From contig DNRQ01000038.1 of assembly GCA_003499925.1 (NCBI GenBank), forward strand, positions 15,401-79,400: a DNA stretch of 64,000 nucleotides, in the 5' to 3' direction. The notes under the pieces are model-generated. The model did not search any database. It saw nothing but the letters and a program-made list of their open reading frames with translations, and was not told where the DNA came from. The stretch comes from Geobacter sp. (GTDB lineage: Bacteria; Desulfobacterota; Desulfuromonadia; Geobacterales; Geobacteraceae). This document shows, in pieces, positions 43,894 through 53,278 of the stretch. Numbering within the stretch: position 1 is the first letter of the stretch; each line of letters opens with the position of its first letter. A program made the position numbers and the translations under genes.

Positions 43894-46089
43894 ATGAAGA
43901 GTAATTTCAAGCGTCTTTCCTTTAGGGCTTTCCGAATACCGATTTTTTTCACGGTTCTCCTCGGCTTTACTCTTCTTTCTCCTGGACGGCCCGCCTGCGC
44001 CATGGAGCCATGGGCCGGACTCTACTTTCATCCGCAAGCCAATACCAATAACGACCACGCGAAGTTCCTGACCGATTTCGAGGCGCTGGTGAAGGAGCTG
44101 AAGGCGAGGGGGCTCAACACCGTCGTCTTCGATATGAATTACAGCGCCTATCGTTTCACTTCGGACTACCGGCTGAACAATGCCTCCTATCCCCTGAACC
44201 GGGGCTTCACCCGCAGCGAATCCCGTCGCATGACCGAGATCGCCAGGGGAAACGGCATGCAGGTAATGGTGGCGTTGCAGGTCCTGACCCACTCGGTCGG
44301 CAACGTTTTTCCGACGGTATATCCCCGGTACATGCTGGCGGGAAGGAAGTGGCGGGAAGGCGTCCGGTACACCGAGCACGCCGATTGGGTCGAGTATCAC
44401 GGCACGACGTACCGCTGCACGTCGACCCGCGTAGCCAGTGCCGGCAATGCGCCAGGCCCCAAGTCGCCGTACTGGAGAGCCGAGCCCTCCAATACGCGCG
44501 ATCCCTTTAACAAGGAGGGTGAGGCGCTCGTCTTCAAGATGGTAGACGAACTGATCGACACCTTCACCGTCAAAGGGGTCAAGCCGGAAGGGTTCCATAT
44601 CGGAAGTGACGAAGTCGGCTGGTGGTATGAAAACCCGGAACAGGCAACCGGCAAAACCTCGGCACAGATCTACGCCATGGCCATTACCAATGCCTATAAC
44701 CACATCAAATCCAAGAACCCGGAGATGGAAGTCATCATGTGGGGCGACATGCTCGATGCCCATTGGAATGGCATGCCCAAGTCGGAGCAGTACAACCTTA
44801 GCGGGAGGAACACGGCTGCCGCCATCGATCTGATCCCCAAGGGTCTCATCATCGCTGATTGGAGGTACGAGGCAAATCAGCGCTACCGATATGACGATAT
44901 CAGACAGGTTTTCCCCTCAGTCGGTGAATTCATCGATAAGGGATTCCGTGTCTGGCCCACCAGCTGGAACGATGTCAAGGCGACGACTGACCTGGTCTGG
45001 ACCGGAAACATGGAACAGGCAAGGAGCGGTAAAGTCATGGGGCACTTGTACAGTACCTGGCTCATGGGAATGGTTCCGGAATTGAAACCGCTTCTCGCCG
45101 ATCCCGGCTACCAGGTGCCGGACGCGATCTTGTCCGACATCAACGGCAGTAGCAAAGCGACCTACAGGCAGCACTACAGAGAGATCGCCGACTCGATCAC
45201 CGCGACTGCCAAGCTGATCGGCATCAAGCAGTGCAGGGGGAGCGAGTATTTCTGCGGGAGCTATCCCAACTGCGAGGATAACACCCGGAAAAGCGGCTAC
45301 CGTGGCGGCGCTTTCACGGCATACAGCTGCAGAAATAACCGGAGCGTGTCGAGCACCCTGAAGTTTCCCGGCGACTACCGGGGCTACTGGAAGTTCAACG
45401 GCGACGCTTCAGACGCCGCCGGGCGAAACAGTGGCGCCTTGATGAACGGGGCAACTCTGATCGACGATCCGCAGAGAGGATCGGTAGCTAAATTCGGCGG
45501 ATACGGTCCTCATGTGAGGGTAAAGGACAGCAAGGCCCTGGACCCGGGGAACGGCAGTCTCAGCGTCGCAGCCTGGTTCAAGGCGGGCGCCTCGTCCGTT
45601 TTGGGGACCATCGTATCCAGGGACCCCGCTTTCAAGAGTTTCAACCTGTTTCTTCATCAGGACGGCAAGATCTGGTTCCAGACAAACGGCAACAACTTTT
45701 ACCGATTCTCGAAAAACGGGATCAGCTATCGGGACGGCAAATGGCATCATGTGGTGGCTGTTTTCGACAGCAAAGTGCCGACCATCGCAATTTATCTGGA
45801 TGGTGTTGAATCCAGCGGCACCTCGATGTTCATAGATGGCGCCAACGACAAGTCAAGCAGGTCCGATCTGTTCATAGGCAATAACAACGGACTGGGACAG
45901 TACCAATTTGACGGTTCCATCGACGACGTCATGATCTTCGATCGGGTCCTCTCGCCCGCAGAAGCGAAGCTGCTCTACCAGTTCAACCAGAAACTCCCTC
46001 CCCTTCAAGGGGAGGGGTGGGGATCGGGTCTTCGGCGGCAAAACCCCCATCCCCCACCTGACCTCCCCCTTGAAGGGGGAGGAACCTGA
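43894..46089 (+). CDS. GH20-like hydrolase with C-terminal LamG domain
   Basis: 731 residues starting after AAGGG. Signal peptide (FFTVLLGFTLLSPGRPACAM region), then a GH20-like TIM barrel: FDMNYSAYRF, GFHIGSDEVGWWYEN with D239-E240 as the expected catalytic pair, VIMWGDMLDAHW and IADWRYEANQRY. A Cys-rich piece near 445-485 may bind glycan. Residues about 490-698 form a LamG domain (YWKFNGDASDAAGRNSG, LSVAAWFKAG, KWHHVVAVFD). The last ~32 residues (from KLPPLQGEGWGSGLRRQNPH on) are encoded inside a palindromic repeat and are probably not native. Likely an extracellular hexosaminidase acting on the locus polymer. Confidence 0.8.
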   Translation: MKSNFKRLSFRAFRIPIFFTVLLGFTLLSPGRPACAMEPWAGLYFHPQANTNNDHAKFLTDFEALVKELKARGLNTVVFDMNYSAYRFTSDYRLNNASYPLNRGFTRSESRRMTEIARGNGMQVMVALQVLTHSVGNVFPTVYPRYMLAGRKWREGVRYTEHADWVEYHGTTYRCTSTRVASAGNAPGPKSPYWRAEPSNTRDPFNKEGEALVFKMVDELIDTFTVKGVKPEGFHIGSDEVGWWYENPEQATGKTSAQIYAMAITNAYNHIKSKNPEMEVIMWGDMLDAHWNGMPKSEQYNLSGRNTAAAIDLIPKGLIIADWRYEANQRYRYDDIRQVFPSVGEFIDKGFRVWPTSWNDVKATTDLVWTGNMEQARSGKVMGHLYSTWLMGMVPELKPLLADPGYQVPDAILSDINGSSKATYRQHYREIADSITATAKLIGIKQCRGSEYFCGSYPNCEDNTRKSGYRGGAFTAYSCRNNRSVSSTLKFPGDYRGYWKFNGDASDAAGRNSGALMNGATLIDDPQRGSVAKFGGYGPHVRVKDSKALDPGNGSLSVAAWFKAGASSVLGTIVSRDPAFKSFNLFLHQDGKIWFQTNGNNFYRFSKNGISYRDGKWHHVVAVFDSKVPTIAIYLDGVESSGTSMFIDGANDKSSRSDLFIGNNNGLGQYQFDGSIDDVMIFDRVLSPAEAKLLYQFNQKLPPLQGEGWGSGLRRQNPHPPPDLPLEGGGT
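45996..46088. repeat. C/G palindromic repeat overlapping a gene end
   Basis: CTCCCCTTCAAGGGGAG, then TCGGGTCTTCGGCGGCAAAA and an inverted CCTCCCCCTTGAAGGGGGAG. Same family as 1271-1340. It supplies the final codons and stop of the GH20-LamG gene. Confidence 0.7.
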
Positions 46090-46155
46090 ATGGCGGGATA
46101 TTGACACTAATCAGGATAGAAAATACATGAGACCCACCGTCCCCAAAGGAAGCAT

Positions 46156-46758
46156 TTGAAGAAGATATTGCTCTACCTCGTGCTTCCCGGAGTGCTGCTT
46201 GCGCTCTGGTTTTACTTCAATGCCCCCGGCCTTCTTGCCTACTCCGAAGAGCCGCGCCGAGCGGATGCCGTCGTCTTGTTCCTGGGCCCCGAACACGTGG
46301 ATCGGTTCGACGAGGCGATGCGGTTGATCCGGGGCGGATATGCCCGGTTCCTGATCATTCCCGCCTTCGGGTTGACTCTCGATAAGGGCGCAGCGGAAAA
46401 GCTGGAAAAGGACCACAAGGGATTGAAGCTGCAGGGAAACGAGTTCCGGATCCGGAAGGTGGTCAACTACGGCAAGCATTACGAAAACACCCATGTGGAG
46501 GCGCTGGAAGCGAAACGGCAATTGGATGAGCGAGGCCTCAGGTCGGCTCTGGTGGTCAGTTCGTCCTATCACATGAGAAGGATATCCCTGATCAACAGCA
46601 GGGTTTTCAGCGCAAACGAATACGCCCTTAGCTATGTCCCTTGCCGTCCGCAACGAAACTTCACCTCAGCCGACTGGTCCAACAGGGATACCGGAAAAAC
46701 GATGATCCGTGAGTACCTTAAAATGGGGTGGTTTCTGATCTACGGGATATTCAGCTGA
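46156..46758 (+). CDS. DUF218/YdcF-SanA-like membrane protein
   Basis: 200 residues from a TTG at 46156, chosen because AAAGGAAG precedes it and no ATG is in frame upstream. One N-terminal helix (LLYLVLPGVLLALWFYF), then a DUF218 fold: ADAVVLFLGPEHVDRFDEAM, YENTHVEALEAK and SALVVSSSYHMRR, where the ENT and SSxYHxxR motifs are hallmarks of the family. Members (ElyC, SanA, YdcF) affect envelope polysaccharide/peptidoglycan metabolism. It overlaps the next gene by one base. Confidence 0.82.
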   Translation: MKKILLYLVLPGVLLALWFYFNAPGLLAYSEEPRRADAVVLFLGPEHVDRFDEAMRLIRGGYARFLIIPAFGLTLDKGAAEKLEKDHKGLKLQGNEFRIRKVVNYGKHYENTHVEALEAKRQLDERGLRSALVVSSSYHMRRISLINSRVFSANEYALSYVPCRPQRNFTSADWSNRDTGKTMIREYLKMGWFLIYGIFS

Positions 46759-48269
46759 TGACGACGCTAACCAAAACCGATGTCGTGAAGGAAAGCCTGC
46801 TCGATTTTTCCGCGGACGCGGAAACGATCAAAAAAAGCGCGCTGCACAGCGTCTTCATGCAGCTGCTGTTCAGGCTGAAGGGGCTCATCACCATGCCGGT
46901 GATGACCTACTTTCTCACCCCGGGGGAGCTGGGGGCCTTCAACCTCATCCTGGTCACCTCGGCGATGCTGGTGCCGCTTTTCTCCATGAATCTGACCGAC
47001 GGTCCGGCAATCCACTTCGTTCAGGAGAAGTCGCGGGAGCGGATCGTGACGATGTACAACACGGTGACCAACAGCGTGCTGCTGTTCTCGCTCGCTTTCC
47101 TGCCGGTTTTCTGGCTGGTCATGTACCACTTCGGCGGCTCGTATTACCGATATTTCCCGCTGATGGTCGTGCTGCTCTACTCGAACATGTTCTACAAGCT
47201 GGTGACCTATGTGCTGGCGCTGTTTCAGAAAACCTCGCTGCTGGTGAACAACGCCATGCTCAGGGATGGAGCGGCTACCCTGCTGACCATCGCCGCGGTA
47301 GCGGCGGGATATTCGTATCACGGGATGATAGCGGTCCTGGTTGTGACCAACGTGGCGGCGGGGCTGCTGGTCTACCGCTACACCCGGAAGGAACTGCGCT
47401 ATTCATGCGCCATCGACCGGCAGATACTGTGGCGCTTTCTGAAAATGGCGCTTCCCCTGCTGCCGGTCTTTTTCTTCTCCTGGGTGATCCAGTCCTCGGA
47501 TTGCTATTTCCTGGCCTACTTCAAGGGGGAGCAGGCGGTGGGGAAATACTCGATCATCTATGGCCTGACCAGCGTGGTTCTCTCGCTCACGCTCGCCCTG
47601 AACTTCTTCTGGTTCCCGGTCTCCGCCAGGCTCTGGGCCGAGAACCGGGAAAAGTACCGCACCGCGTTCGTGGCGGTTTTCGCCGGGTTCGTAGCGGTGC
47701 TGTTCCTGGTGGTGACCCTTTTCGAGTTGAATTCCGCCCTGATCGTGCGGCTCATGGTGAGCCGGGCCGAGTACCGGGATGCCCACGTCATCACCGGGAT
47801 CATCGCCTTCGCCTTCGCGATGCAGGTGCTGATCACGCTCCTGACCGCTCCGCTCTATGCCAACGGCAACACGAAGACGATCTTCACCGTGTACCTCTGC
47901 GGCGGCCTGATCAACATCTTGTTGAACCTGCTGCTGATTCCGACCACCGGCATCATCGGTGCCGCGACAGCCACGGCGCTTTCCTACCTGGTCATAGTCC
48001 TGCTCATGGCCCGGATGAACTACACCAGGGCGGGCTTCGCCTTTTTCGACCGTCGCCTCGTCGCGGTGACGCCGATCTTCATGGCCGCCTGGGGCGGGGG
48101 CGCCTGGCTGCGGGATTCGCTGCAACCGTACCAGCTGCTGCTGGCGGATGCGGCTCTGCTTCCGGGCGTGCCCCTCCTGCTGTACGCCGTGGCCCTGAAG
48201 AGTGAAGAAAAGGAGTATCTCCACGGCATGTATGCCGCAATGCGACTGAAACTGGGGGCAAAGGGATAA
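46758..48269 (+). CDS. Polysaccharide flippase (second Wzx-like protein)
   Basis: 503 residues from the ATG at 46758 (TGATG overlap with the previous stop). About 14 hydrophobic helices, N-terminal SALHSVFMQLLFRLKGLITM, TYFLTPGELGAFNLIL and LLLIPTTGIIGAATATALSY, all typical of the MOP/Wzx family. It differs strongly from the flippase at 25458, so it probably serves another repeat unit or another stage. Confidence 0.87.
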   Translation: MTTLTKTDVVKESLLDFSADAETIKKSALHSVFMQLLFRLKGLITMPVMTYFLTPGELGAFNLILVTSAMLVPLFSMNLTDGPAIHFVQEKSRERIVTMYNTVTNSVLLFSLAFLPVFWLVMYHFGGSYYRYFPLMVVLLYSNMFYKLVTYVLALFQKTSLLVNNAMLRDGAATLLTIAAVAAGYSYHGMIAVLVVTNVAAGLLVYRYTRKELRYSCAIDRQILWRFLKMALPLLPVFFFSWVIQSSDCYFLAYFKGEQAVGKYSIIYGLTSVVLSLTLALNFFWFPVSARLWAENREKYRTAFVAVFAGFVAVLFLVVTLFELNSALIVRLMVSRAEYRDAHVITGIIAFAFAMQVLITLLTAPLYANGNTKTIFTVYLCGGLINILLNLLLIPTTGIIGAATATALSYLVIVLLMARMNYTRAGFAFFDRRLVAVTPIFMAAWGGGAWLRDSLQPYQLLLADAALLPGVPLLLYAVALKSEEKEYLHGMYAAMRLKLGAKG

Positions 48270-48270
48270 C

Positions 48271-49563
48271 ATGGCAAAGACCATCATCATCGGGGCCGGC
48301 CTGGCCGGACTGAGCGCGGGGTATCACGCCGAGCAGAGGCATCTGGAGTATGAACTGTACGAAGCCGATGCCGTCGTGGGCGGCTGCTGCCGGAGCGTGG
48401 AACGCGACGGTTTCCGGTTCGACTATTCGGGGCATCTGCTCCATCTGAAGGACCCCTATTTTCAGGGGCTGGTCAAGGAACTGCTGGCGGACAACCTGAA
48501 CGTCCTGAACCGCAACGCGGTGATCTACTCGCACGGGGCGCTCACCCGCTACCCCTTCCAGGCCAACCTGTTCGGACTCCCGCCCGAGGTGGTCAAGGAG
48601 TGTCTGCTGGAGTTCGTCAAGGCGTACCACGGCAACGAGGACCTCCCGACCAGGGAGTACCGCACCTTCCGCGACTGGATTGCGGCCAAGCTGGGGGAGG
48701 GGATCGGCAGGCATTTCATGTTCCCCTACAACGAGAAGCTCTGGACCGTGCCGGCCGAGGAGATGACCTGCGAGTGGCTCAGCGAGTACGTCCCCAAGCC
48801 GAACCTGGAAGACGTCTTCAACGGCGCCTTCGAGGACCAGTCCAAAGGTTTCGGCTACAATGCCAGCTTCTGGTATCCGCGGCGCGGCGGCATTCAGGCG
48901 CTCTGCGACGCCCTGGCCGCCCGGGTTCCCAACATCGAGCTGAACCGGAGCGTCAGCGAGATCGATCTGGCGGCCAGGAAGGTCCGCTTTTCCGGCGGCC
49001 AGAACGCTTCCTTCACCAGGCTGGTCTCCACCATGCCGCTCAACACGCTGGTGGAGAAACTGACCGGCCCGGTGCCGGCCGAGGTGCGCATCGCCGGCGC
49101 CCGGTTGCGGCACAATTCGGTGCTCATCGTGAACCTGGGGGTGAAGGGGGGGGATTTGACCGACAAGCACTGGATCTACCTGCCGGAGCGGAAATTCACC
49201 GCCTACCGGGTCGGGGTCTACTCCAACTTCTCGGATGCCCTGGCGCCCGCCGATACCACCTCCTATTACGTAGAGATCGGCTACCAGCAGGGGTGGAACG
49301 TGGACCGCGACGCGCTGGTGCAAAAGGCGGTCGAGGAGATGGTCGAGATCGGACTGATCAGGAGCCTGGACGACATCCTGGTCCGGGAGGTGGTCGAGCT
49401 GGCCTGCGCCTACGTCATCTACGACCGGCAGCACGGCGAAAGCAGAAAGATCATCATGGACTTTCTGGAACAACACGACATCGTCAGCATCGGCCGGTAC
49501 GGGAACTGGGAATACTCGGGGATGGAAGAGGCGCTGCTGCAGGGGAAAAACTCGCTATGTTAA
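48271..49563 (+). CDS. FAD-dependent oxidoreductase (protoporphyrinogen-oxidase/UDP-galactopyranose-mutase-like)
   Basis: 430 residues. Dinucleotide fold at the N terminus (TIIIGAGLAGLSAGYHAEQR) with the second FAD motif VVGGCCRSVERDGFRFDYSG. TRYPFQANLFGLPPEVVKEC and MFPYNEKLWTVPAEEMTCEW are reminiscent of UDP-galactopyranose mutases and related amine-oxidase-fold proteins in EPS loci. One base after the flippase stop. Likely a sugar-nucleotide modifying enzyme rather than a haem enzyme; the substrate is inferred from context only. Confidence 0.75.
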   Translation: MAKTIIIGAGLAGLSAGYHAEQRHLEYELYEADAVVGGCCRSVERDGFRFDYSGHLLHLKDPYFQGLVKELLADNLNVLNRNAVIYSHGALTRYPFQANLFGLPPEVVKECLLEFVKAYHGNEDLPTREYRTFRDWIAAKLGEGIGRHFMFPYNEKLWTVPAEEMTCEWLSEYVPKPNLEDVFNGAFEDQSKGFGYNASFWYPRRGGIQALCDALAARVPNIELNRSVSEIDLAARKVRFSGGQNASFTRLVSTMPLNTLVEKLTGPVPAEVRIAGARLRHNSVLIVNLGVKGGDLTDKHWIYLPERKFTAYRVGVYSNFSDALAPADTTSYYVEIGYQQGWNVDRDALVQKAVEEMVEIGLIRSLDDILVREVVELACAYVIYDRQHGESRKIIMDFLEQHDIVSIGRYGNWEYSGMEEALLQGKNSLC

Positions 49564-49660
49564 TGAAGGTAACCGGCCCGGGTCGCGGTTCCCGTGACGG
49601 GCAAAACCGCCATTCAGGCGCGCCCGGCAGCGGCTCGGTTCAGCGGCGAAGGAGTACGCC

Positions 49661-51046
49661 ATGCTGAGATGCCTGCTGGCGATAGCGATCCTGTTCCTGG
49701 GTTACGAGGGGTTCTTTTTGCTGCCGCGCTGGATGGTGGTGATACCGGGAGCTTTCCGGATGTCGGACGCTCTCTTGCTCAGCGTCCCGCTCTTGCTGCT
49801 GTTTTTTTTCAGGCGGGTGGCGCAGGCGGTGCGCGCCTGGCCGCAGGCTGCGTTCCTGGTCCTTTTCGGCTTCGCCCTGTTCCTGCTCACTCCGCTTTTG
49901 GCCCAGGCCAACTTCGACCAGCCCTACCTGCGCGGCCTGGTCGCCCTGCGCCTGAACGCCACCTATCTGCTCTACTTCGTCTTCGCCGCGATCATCGCAA
50001 ACCCCCGGGAGCTGATGAAGTTCGTGCGCTGGATCACCGTCTTTCTGGCGATCTACCTGTTTCTGCTGGTCCTGGCGAAGTACTTCCCGCGGCTGGACAT
50101 CGTCTACCCTCCCAAGGCCGACTGGTATTTCAACGCCGCCTTCCGTCGCTACGGCGAGCATCGGCTCTTCTTCCCGTACGGGCTGGTGCCGGCGGTCTTT
50201 TTCTTCCTGGCGCTGACCCACTTTCTCTACGGCGCCAAATCACCGGAGAGCGGCAGGCATTTCCGCAAGCTGCAATTTCTGTACATGCTTTTGTTCGCCT
50301 ACTGCATCATGAAGACCGGCACCAGGATCCTGGTTTTTTCCATTCCCCTGGTCTGCCTGATCGCCGTCATGGAGAGCCGGAACCGGAAGCTCATGGTTCT
50401 GGCGGGGCTCCTTTTCGCGGCCGTCCTTTTGTACGACGTCTCCGCCCCGCTTTTGCGCGGCTCGGATCTGGGGAACAGCCGGCTCGGGCGCATGTTGTTC
50501 CAGAACTCCCAGCTCAAGGCGGAGACCGGGCGCGAGCTGCAGCACCGGATGTACATGGAGAACTTCCTCCGCTATCCGTTGGCCGGCGCCGGCACGCTGA
50601 TCCCGGAGAAAAGCCTCGATACCCGACGGGCCTATGCCCGGTTCGGGATCTTCCCCGCCGACGACACCGGCTTTTCCAAAATGGCCGGTGAATATGGCCT
50701 GCTTGGCATCGTCTGGGTGCTCTGGTTCTTCGTCTTCTGTTTCCGCAAAACGACCTCGATCCTGCGGCGCATGCCGCCGGGAAGCGAGGGAAGTGCGCCG
50801 TTCCTGGTGACCAAGGCGCTCAGGTATTACTACATGTTCCTGTTGTTGACCTTCGTGACGCTGCCCCACTTCCTGCGCCCGGAGGGGATCATCATCACCA
50901 TGCTTTCCCTTGCCATGCTCAGGGCGGCGGAACAGGGGGCACTGGAGCTGGGTCGGGCGGTGCAGCAGCCGTTGCTGCAAGCGGCGGGGCAAGCGGATGC
51001 AGAACTGTCAAAGGGGAGGAGGGCCATTGGCTATGCGACGCAGTGA
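49661..51046 (+). CDS. O-antigen polymerase/ligase-like membrane protein (second)
   Basis: 461 residues, about 10-12 helices, start after AAGGAG. A periplasmic loop contains RELQHRMYMENFLRYPLAGAG, the Wzy/WaaL-type R-x(n)-P-x-x-G-x-G pattern, and ADDTGFSKMAGEYGLLGIVW, like the H/D-N-x-F...G-L-x-G-x-x end of the family. It pairs with the flippase at 46758 as the polymerisation set of unit (d). The C terminus extends about 35 hydrophilic residues and overlaps the next gene by 14 bp. Confidence 0.82.
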   Translation: MLRCLLAIAILFLGYEGFFLLPRWMVVIPGAFRMSDALLLSVPLLLLFFFRRVAQAVRAWPQAAFLVLFGFALFLLTPLLAQANFDQPYLRGLVALRLNATYLLYFVFAAIIANPRELMKFVRWITVFLAIYLFLLVLAKYFPRLDIVYPPKADWYFNAAFRRYGEHRLFFPYGLVPAVFFFLALTHFLYGAKSPESGRHFRKLQFLYMLLFAYCIMKTGTRILVFSIPLVCLIAVMESRNRKLMVLAGLLFAAVLLYDVSAPLLRGSDLGNSRLGRMLFQNSQLKAETGRELQHRMYMENFLRYPLAGAGTLIPEKSLDTRRAYARFGIFPADDTGFSKMAGEYGLLGIVWVLWFFVFCFRKTTSILRRMPPGSEGSAPFLVTKALRYYYMFLLLTFVTLPHFLRPEGIIITMLSLAMLRAAEQGALELGRAVQQPLLQAAGQADAELSKGRRAIGYATQ

Positions 51047-52205
51047 CAGCCGCCCCGATGCCGCTCTGGAACCCGGTAAAGGTGCTCCTGAACCGGCTGG
51101 CTCTGAACCGGCTGTCCCGGGACCGGATGCGTCGGAAGGGGATGCCCCGGAGCCGGCCGCCCCGGCAAGCGGACGGTTCGCTTTGGTCAGGGCGTCGCGC
51201 GTCTACATCGTCCTGGTGAACTGGAACGGCTGGCACGACAGCATCGAGTGCCTGGAGAGCCTGCTCCGCCTTGGTTATCCCGATTACCGCATCATCGTCT
51301 GCGACAACGACTCCTCGGACGGCTCCGTCGAGCGCATCTTGCAGTGGGCCGAGGGATCGCTCTCCCATACGCCTGCCGGGACTCCCCTGGCGCGGTTCAG
51401 CACCCCGGCGTGCCCCAAACCGGTAGAGTGCCGGGTCGCGGGGCCGGAGGAGAGCTGGCCCGATCTCCCCTGTGCGACCCTCACCGTGCTTCGGACCGGC
51501 GCCAATCTCGGCTTCGCGGGGGGGAACAACGTGGGGATCCGGTTTGCCCGCCGGCAGGGGGACGGCGCCTTCTTCTGGCTGCTGAACAACGATACCGTCG
51601 CCGCGCCGGATGCCCTGGACCACCTGGTGGCTCGGGCGCTCGCCGAGGATAATCCCGGTATCGTCGGATCGACGCTTTTCTATTACCACCGGCCGGATAC
51701 CGTACAAGCCCTCGGGGGGGCCTGCTTCAGCAAGTACCGGGGACGCTCGCGTCTGATCGGCCTGGGGCGGCAATGGGACGAGATCCCCGGTGAGACGCTG
51801 CGCCGGGTCGAGCAAAGCCTGCACTGGGTGAGCGGCGCTTCCATGCTGGTTTCGGCGCCGTTTTGCGCGACAATCGGCCTGATGGAGGAGCGCTACTTCC
51901 TCTATTTCGAAGAACTGGACTGGTCGATCCGGGCCAAGGGACGCTTCGGCCTCGGTTACGCCTCCGGCTCCGTGGTCTACCACAAGCAGGGATCGGCCAC
52001 CAACGAGGTCGGCCGTTCCGCGACCTCGATCTACTACAAGGTGCGCTCGCGCCTCAAGCTGTACCGGAAGCTGTTGCCGGCGTACCTCCCTTTCTGCCTG
52101 GCCGCGACCGCATTGGAGGCCCTGGTGGCGAGAAAGGACCGTCGGGGTTTGCGGACCATGTGGCGCGCCATGGCGGACGAATTTTGTCGGGAGGAAAAGT
52201 CGTGA
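51033..52205 (+). CDS. GT2 glycosyltransferase with low-complexity N terminus
   Basis: 390 residues from the ATG at 51033; a TTG at 51027 has the better-spaced GAGGAGGG and is possible. Residues about 12-45 are a Pro/Glu/Ala linker (EPGKGAPEPAGSEPAVPGPD). The GT-A domain follows: VYIVLVNWNGWHDSIECLES, CDNDSSDGSVE, NLGFAGGNNVG, LLNNDTVAAP as the DxD-like site, then FLYFEELDWSIRAKG. Family GT2, near rhamnosyltransferases. It ends in the GTGA overlap with the next gene. Confidence 0.87.
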   Translation: MRRSDSRPDAALEPGKGAPEPAGSEPAVPGPDASEGDAPEPAAPASGRFALVRASRVYIVLVNWNGWHDSIECLESLLRLGYPDYRIIVCDNDSSDGSVERILQWAEGSLSHTPAGTPLARFSTPACPKPVECRVAGPEESWPDLPCATLTVLRTGANLGFAGGNNVGIRFARRQGDGAFFWLLNNDTVAAPDALDHLVARALAEDNPGIVGSTLFYYHRPDTVQALGGACFSKYRGRSRLIGLGRQWDEIPGETLRRVEQSLHWVSGASMLVSAPFCATIGLMEERYFLYFEELDWSIRAKGRFGLGYASGSVVYHKQGSATNEVGRSATSIYYKVRSRLKLYRKLLPAYLPFCLAATALEALVARKDRRGLRTMWRAMADEFCREEKS

Positions 52206-53278
52206 AGGATCGAGCCGTTACGTCCGGAAAGTTCCAGTGCGGCGTGAGCATCATCGTCAAGGCGTTCAACGAGGCGCAGCACATCGCATCGTGCCTGGGT
52301 TCGGCGCTGGACGCGCTGGGGCCTGTCGGCGGGGAAGTGATTCTGGCCGATTCCGGGTCGACCGACGCCACCGTCGTGATCGCTTCCCGGTTTCCGGTCA
52401 CCATCGTACAGCTGGCCGATACCTCCCAGAGGTGCTGCGGCATCGGACCCCAGTTGGGGTACCAGGAGGCGAAGGGGGAGTTCCTGTTCCTGATGGATGG
52501 CGACATGGAACTGAAACCGGGTTTCCTGGAAGCGGCGCTGGCGAGAATGGCTGCCGACCCGGGGCTTGCCGGGGTGAGCGGGCTTTTGGAGGAGGAGGGG
52601 AGCCTGAACGCCGAATATCGGATCCGGCGCCTGATGAAGGCCGATGACCGCAAGGCCGGCCTGGTCTCCCACCTCTCGGGCGGGGGGGTCTATCGCAGCG
52701 CGGCGGTCCGTTCGGTCGGCTATTTTTCCAACCGCAACCTGCATGCCTTCGAGGAACTGGAGCTGGGCGCCCGGCTGACCGGCGCGGGTTGGCGCCTGGA
52801 GAGGCTCCCCATGATCTCGATCCGGCACCATCCGCACCAGAAGGGGAGCTTCACCCTGCTCTACTATCGCTGGAGGTCGCGGCATTTCTACGCCCCCGGA
52901 GAGCTGTTCCGGTCGGCCCTGGGCAAGCCGCATCTGCGCACCGTTTTGCCGCGCTTCAAGTTCATCGCCTTCGTCGCCCTTTGGTGGTCGCTGACAGCCC
53001 TGGCCTTTCTGTCGCCGGTTTCCCCGGCACTGGCCGGGGCGATCCTGGCGGCACCCTTTCTCGCCATGTCGATCCGCCGCAAGGGTCTGGGGAACGGCAG
53101 CTACCTGATCTGTTCCTGGATCTGCGGCTTCCTCGGGGCGTGCCTCGGGATGCTGCGCCCCCAGGTGGATCCCGCAGCACCGATCGAGGCGAGGATCCTG
53201 CGGGTGGGACCCTGGCGCCACGGACGCACCCCGGCCTCGGGCCAGGGTGCGCCGCTTTTAAAGAGGAGCGAAGCATGA
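52202..53278 (+). CDS. Membrane-associated GT2 glycosyltransferase
   Basis: 358 residues from a GTG at 52202 overlapping the previous stop (GTGA), with GGAGG seven bases upstream. GT-A motifs VSIIVKAFNEAQHIASCL, LADSGSTDAT, FLMDGDMELKPG and HAFEELELGARLTGAGW; two or three helices at about 255-310 (FIAFVALWWSLTALAFLSPV). Similar in build to the protein at 30159. It overlaps the following GT4 gene by ATGA. Confidence 0.86.
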   Translation: MKDRAVTSGKFQCGVSIIVKAFNEAQHIASCLGSALDALGPVGGEVILADSGSTDATVVIASRFPVTIVQLADTSQRCCGIGPQLGYQEAKGEFLFLMDGDMELKPGFLEAALARMAADPGLAGVSGLLEEEGSLNAEYRIRRLMKADDRKAGLVSHLSGGGVYRSAAVRSVGYFSNRNLHAFEELELGARLTGAGWRLERLPMISIRHHPHQKGSFTLLYYRWRSRHFYAPGELFRSALGKPHLRTVLPRFKFIAFVALWWSLTALAFLSPVSPALAGAILAAPFLAMSIRRKGLGNGSYLICSWICGFLGACLGMLRPQVDPAAPIEARILRVGPWRHGRTPASGQGAPLLKRSEA

